Shown here: one piece after another, positions 20,718 to 21,051 of the stretch
How the letters are laid out: each line of letters opens with the position of its first letter
Numbering within the stretch: the stretch's first letter is position 1
NCBI RefSeq assembly: GCF_946478835.1
Contig: NZ_CAMLDV010000050.1
Location: 1 to 21,051 of the forward strand
DNA: 21,051 nt
Source: an uncultured Bdellovibrio sp.
Lineage (GTDB): Bacteria; Bdellovibrionota; Bdellovibrionia; Bdellovibrionales; Bdellovibrionaceae
Direction: 5' to 3'
Made by a program: the position numbers and the translations under genes
Notes under the pieces: model-generated
Databases searched by the model: none
The model's input: only the letters and a program-made list of their open reading frames with translations
What the model was told of the DNA's origin: nothing

Positions 20718-21051
20718 TCATGGCTTCAAAAGTTCGCGCTTCCATGCGTCGCCGAGCTGGAAGTTCTTATAATTAGTCACCGCCTCAATCAACTTTCGGT
20801 GATCCTGATAGTTCTTCTGAGCCGATTTACTGCCCGGATTCTTTGCCGCAATCACCCGCAATTCATTCTTTTCGCGATTTAACGCCTCAAAGATGTTCTG
20901 AGCTTTCACATCACTTCGAGCCGTGGCCTGCTCTGTTTTAATGAAGTATTCCGCAGCTTTATCATATCTTTCCGCAGAAGCATTCAGCTTTGCTCCCACC
21001 CAATAATCCCGCGAGGACTTAGCCGCCCTGGCATCAGCCAGAAACACCTCA
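20718..21051 (-). CDS. Hypothetical helical protein, 5' end cut by the window
   Basis: The frame is open to the right edge, so the start is outside. About 110 residues are visible, strongly helical and charged, with repeat-like spacing of Ala and aromatics (DYWVGAKLNASAERYDKAAEYF, QNIFEALNREKNEL), ending LGDAWKRELLKP. It could be part of a TPR-like or coiled-coil periplasmic protein, but I do not recognise a family. The 207 bp between its stop and the rplU ATG hold the rplU promoter candidate; I see no convincing terminator there. Confidence 0.6.
   Translation of the reverse strand, partial: EVFLADARAAKSSRDYWVGAKLNASAERYDKAAEYFIKTEQATARSDVKAQNIFEALNREKNELRVIAAKNPGSKSAQKNYQDHRKLIEAVTNYKNFQLGDAWKRELLKP

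Overview
The window looks like a chromosomal segment of a predatory deltaproteobacterium of the Bdellovibrio group. This is an inference from gene content: a secreted protein-glutamine deamidase-like protein, a NadD-RsfS fusion, an L21 protein with a long Lys/Ala tail, moderate GC, frequent TTG/GTG starts and many small secreted proteins with no clear family. No rRNA, tRNA, CRISPR array, complete insertion sequence or prophage is visible. Most of the window is housekeeping.

Layout from left to right. (1) 1-4600, all +: a cut hypothetical gene, a small secreted protein, ndk, a 4Fe-4S RNA m5U methyltransferase, a TPR lipoprotein and a RodZ-like HTH/transmembrane protein. (2) 4603-7124, +: a GT39-type membrane glycosyltransferase overlapping by ATGA with a membrane-anchored PHP-fold protein that has lost most metal ligands. 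(3) 7114-8190: a 2Fe-2S ferredoxin (-) and a DnaQ-like exonuclease (+) with a clamp-binding tail. (4) 8191-11118, mainly -: a GNAT acetyltransferase; a 409-bp intergenic segment with a tiny lipoprotein ORF, two 17-nt inverted arms and a terminator; glutamine-dependent NAD+ synthetase broken by one in-frame TAA; and a DUF2203 protein. (5) 11242-13417: a divergent pair, a Flp-pilin-like protein (-) and a secreted TPR protein (+), whose -10 boxes overlap. (6) 13414-16107, -: comF-lolA-rimO operon. (7) 16178-16987, +: secreted protein-glutamine deamidase-like protein. (8) 17020-20510, -: rplU-rpmA, a terminator, then obgE-nadD/rsfS-rlmH. (9) a cut hypothetical gene at the right edge.

Gene relations: NAD biosynthesis appears twice (NadD, NadE). 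Ribosome biogenesis dominates the right side (L21, L27, Obg, RsfS, RlmH), with RimO in the neighbouring operon and the RNA methyltransferase on the left. Envelope functions include LolA, RodZ, TPR lipoprotein, GT39/PHP and the Flp-like protein. Several genes have a plausible -35/-10 pair ending 6-7 nt before the ATG and no Shine-Dalgarno (SD), which suggests leaderless mRNAs.

Most worth checking: the stop inside nadE, the inverted-arm element with its micro-lipoprotein, the degenerate PHP/GT39 pair, the deamidase, the NadD-RsfS fusion, the L21 tail and the overlapping divergent leaderless promoters.
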